Of a stretch of 5,683 nucleotides of DNA, positions 5,036-5,683 are shown in pieces (position 1 is the stretch's first letter; every line of letters starts with the position of its first letter). Origin of the DNA: Ruminococcaceae bacterium UBA866 (GTDB lineage Bacteria > Bacillota > Clostridia > Oscillospirales > Ruminococcaceae); assembly GCA_002295325.1 (NCBI GenBank), contig DBGA01000069.1, forward strand, positions 48,800-54,482, written 5' to 3'. Position numbers and translations under genes: made by a program. Under the pieces are notes generated by a model that worked only from the letters and a program-made list of their open reading frames with translations, was not told where the DNA came from and ran no database searches.

Positions 5036-5683
5036 TTAATCAATAGCTTTATCTCTAATTACCTTTACACGGCTAATTCTTCTATCATCCATTTCGTAAG
5101 CATAGGCTACAAATTCACTATCAATTCTAACCGAATTTTTCTCAATTTCATCTGGAATACTGCCTAAGATAGCAATAACATATCCGGCAAGAGTTTCACA
5201 ATCATAATCATCGGAAAGCTTAATCGAAAGAATTTTTTCAATTTCTTCAATTGATATCGCACCATCAAATATATAGGTGTTTTCGTCAACAATTTCAATT
5301 TCAAGTGCTTCATCGTCTGATTCATCTTGGATACTTCCAAAAATAATCTCTATTAAGTCTTCTAATGTTACAAGACCAGCAGTTCCACCATATTCGTCAA
5401 TTACAATTGCCATATGAGTTTTTTTCTCTTGAAATTCTAGTAACAATTTGCTGCATAACTTTCCTTCTGGAACATAAATTGGTTTTCTCAAAAATGAACG
5501 AAGAGGCATATTCTCATTTGCTCCTATAAGGTCTTTTATATGGACTATACCAATGATATCGTCACAGTCACCATCAAATACAGGTATACGTGAATACCCT
5601 TCTTCTCTTGAAAGTTTGATAACACTATCTATATCAGAGTCTACGGAAATCATTGAGATCTCAGTTCTATGGCTCATAACCTC
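5036..5683 (-). CDS. Hemolysin C/CorC (CNNM) family protein, C-terminal part; N-terminus outside window
   Basis: The visible 215 residues contain the cytosolic part of a HlyC/CorC-family membrane protein, related to CNNM proteins implicated in Mg2+ or Co2+ transport. It begins EVMSHRTEI at the window edge, the conserved junction at the start of the CBS pair, so the ATG at 5675-5677 is an internal Met and the frame continues past 5683; the N-terminal DUF21/CNNM membrane domain should lie to the right. Numbering from that Met, CBS1 covers about 1-50 (GYSRIPVF, IIGIVHIKDL), CBS2 about 60-115 (HMAIVIDEYGGTAGLVTLEDLIE, residues 88-110), and the C-terminal CorC_HlyC domain about 130-205 (TYIFDGAISIEEI, YETLAGYV-like DCETLAGYV). 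The CBS pair probably senses an adenine nucleotide. The usual name 'hemolysin' is historical. Its terminator separates it from the MATE operon. Confidence 0.92.
   Translation of the reverse strand, partial: EVMSHRTEISMISVDSDIDSVIKLSREEGYSRIPVFDGDCDDIIGIVHIKDLIGANENMPLRSFLRKPIYVPEGKLCSKLLLEFQEKKTHMAIVIDEYGGTAGLVTLEDLIEIIFGSIQDESDDEALEIEIVDENTYIFDGAISIEEIEKILSIKLSDDYDCETLAGYVIAILGSIPDEIEKNSVRIDSEFVAYAYEMDDRRISRVKVIRDKAID

Overview
The window is low-GC chromosomal DNA with very AT-rich intergenic stretches, strong AGGAGG-type ribosome binding sites, sigma-A-like promoters and compact hairpin terminators. Together with the gene families present (a GGGtGRT protein, an AroF-type DAHP synthase with an N-terminal ferredoxin-like domain, a clostridial-style MATE exporter and an ammonia-type NadE), this points to an anaerobic member of the Firmicutes, most likely class Clostridia. 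I cannot resolve the genus. Everything looks like ordinary core or housekeeping DNA. I see no transposase, phage gene, CRISPR array, tRNA or rRNA.

Layout. (1) 1-244, + strand: the C-terminal end of a GGGtGRT-family protein, followed by a probable terminator near 296-343. (2) 245-567: a 323-base AT-rich gap holding that terminator and a good promoter (474-502). (3) 568-2447, + strand: a two-gene operon, aroF (DAHP synthase, entry to the shikimate pathway) and tyrA (prephenate dehydrogenase, exit to tyrosine), two bases apart. (4) 2450-2495: a 20- to 21-bp perfect hairpin that ends tyrA and also the converging operon. (5) 2493-4903, - strand: an operon read from right to left as MATE exporter, nadE (NAD synthase) and a small zinc-ribbon protein, driven by a near-consensus promoter at 4954-4982. 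(6) 5036-5683, - strand: the C-terminal CBS and CorC/HlyC part of a membrane hemolysin/CorC-family protein that runs off the right edge. Its terminator sits directly against the MATE promoter.

How the genes work together. AroF and TyrA bracket the common aromatic pathway: carbon enters at DAHP and leaves as 4-hydroxyphenylpyruvate for tyrosine. TyrA lacks an ACT domain, while AroF carries the regulatory N-terminal domain, so tyrosine feedback probably acts at AroF. The intermediate shikimate genes are not here. The MATE-nadE-zinc-ribbon set has no obvious shared pathway; shared transcription is supported by spacing, but a functional link is only a possibility.

I found no convincing undescribed system. 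The least understood items are the GGGtGRT protein and the 80-residue zinc-ribbon protein coupled to nadE.
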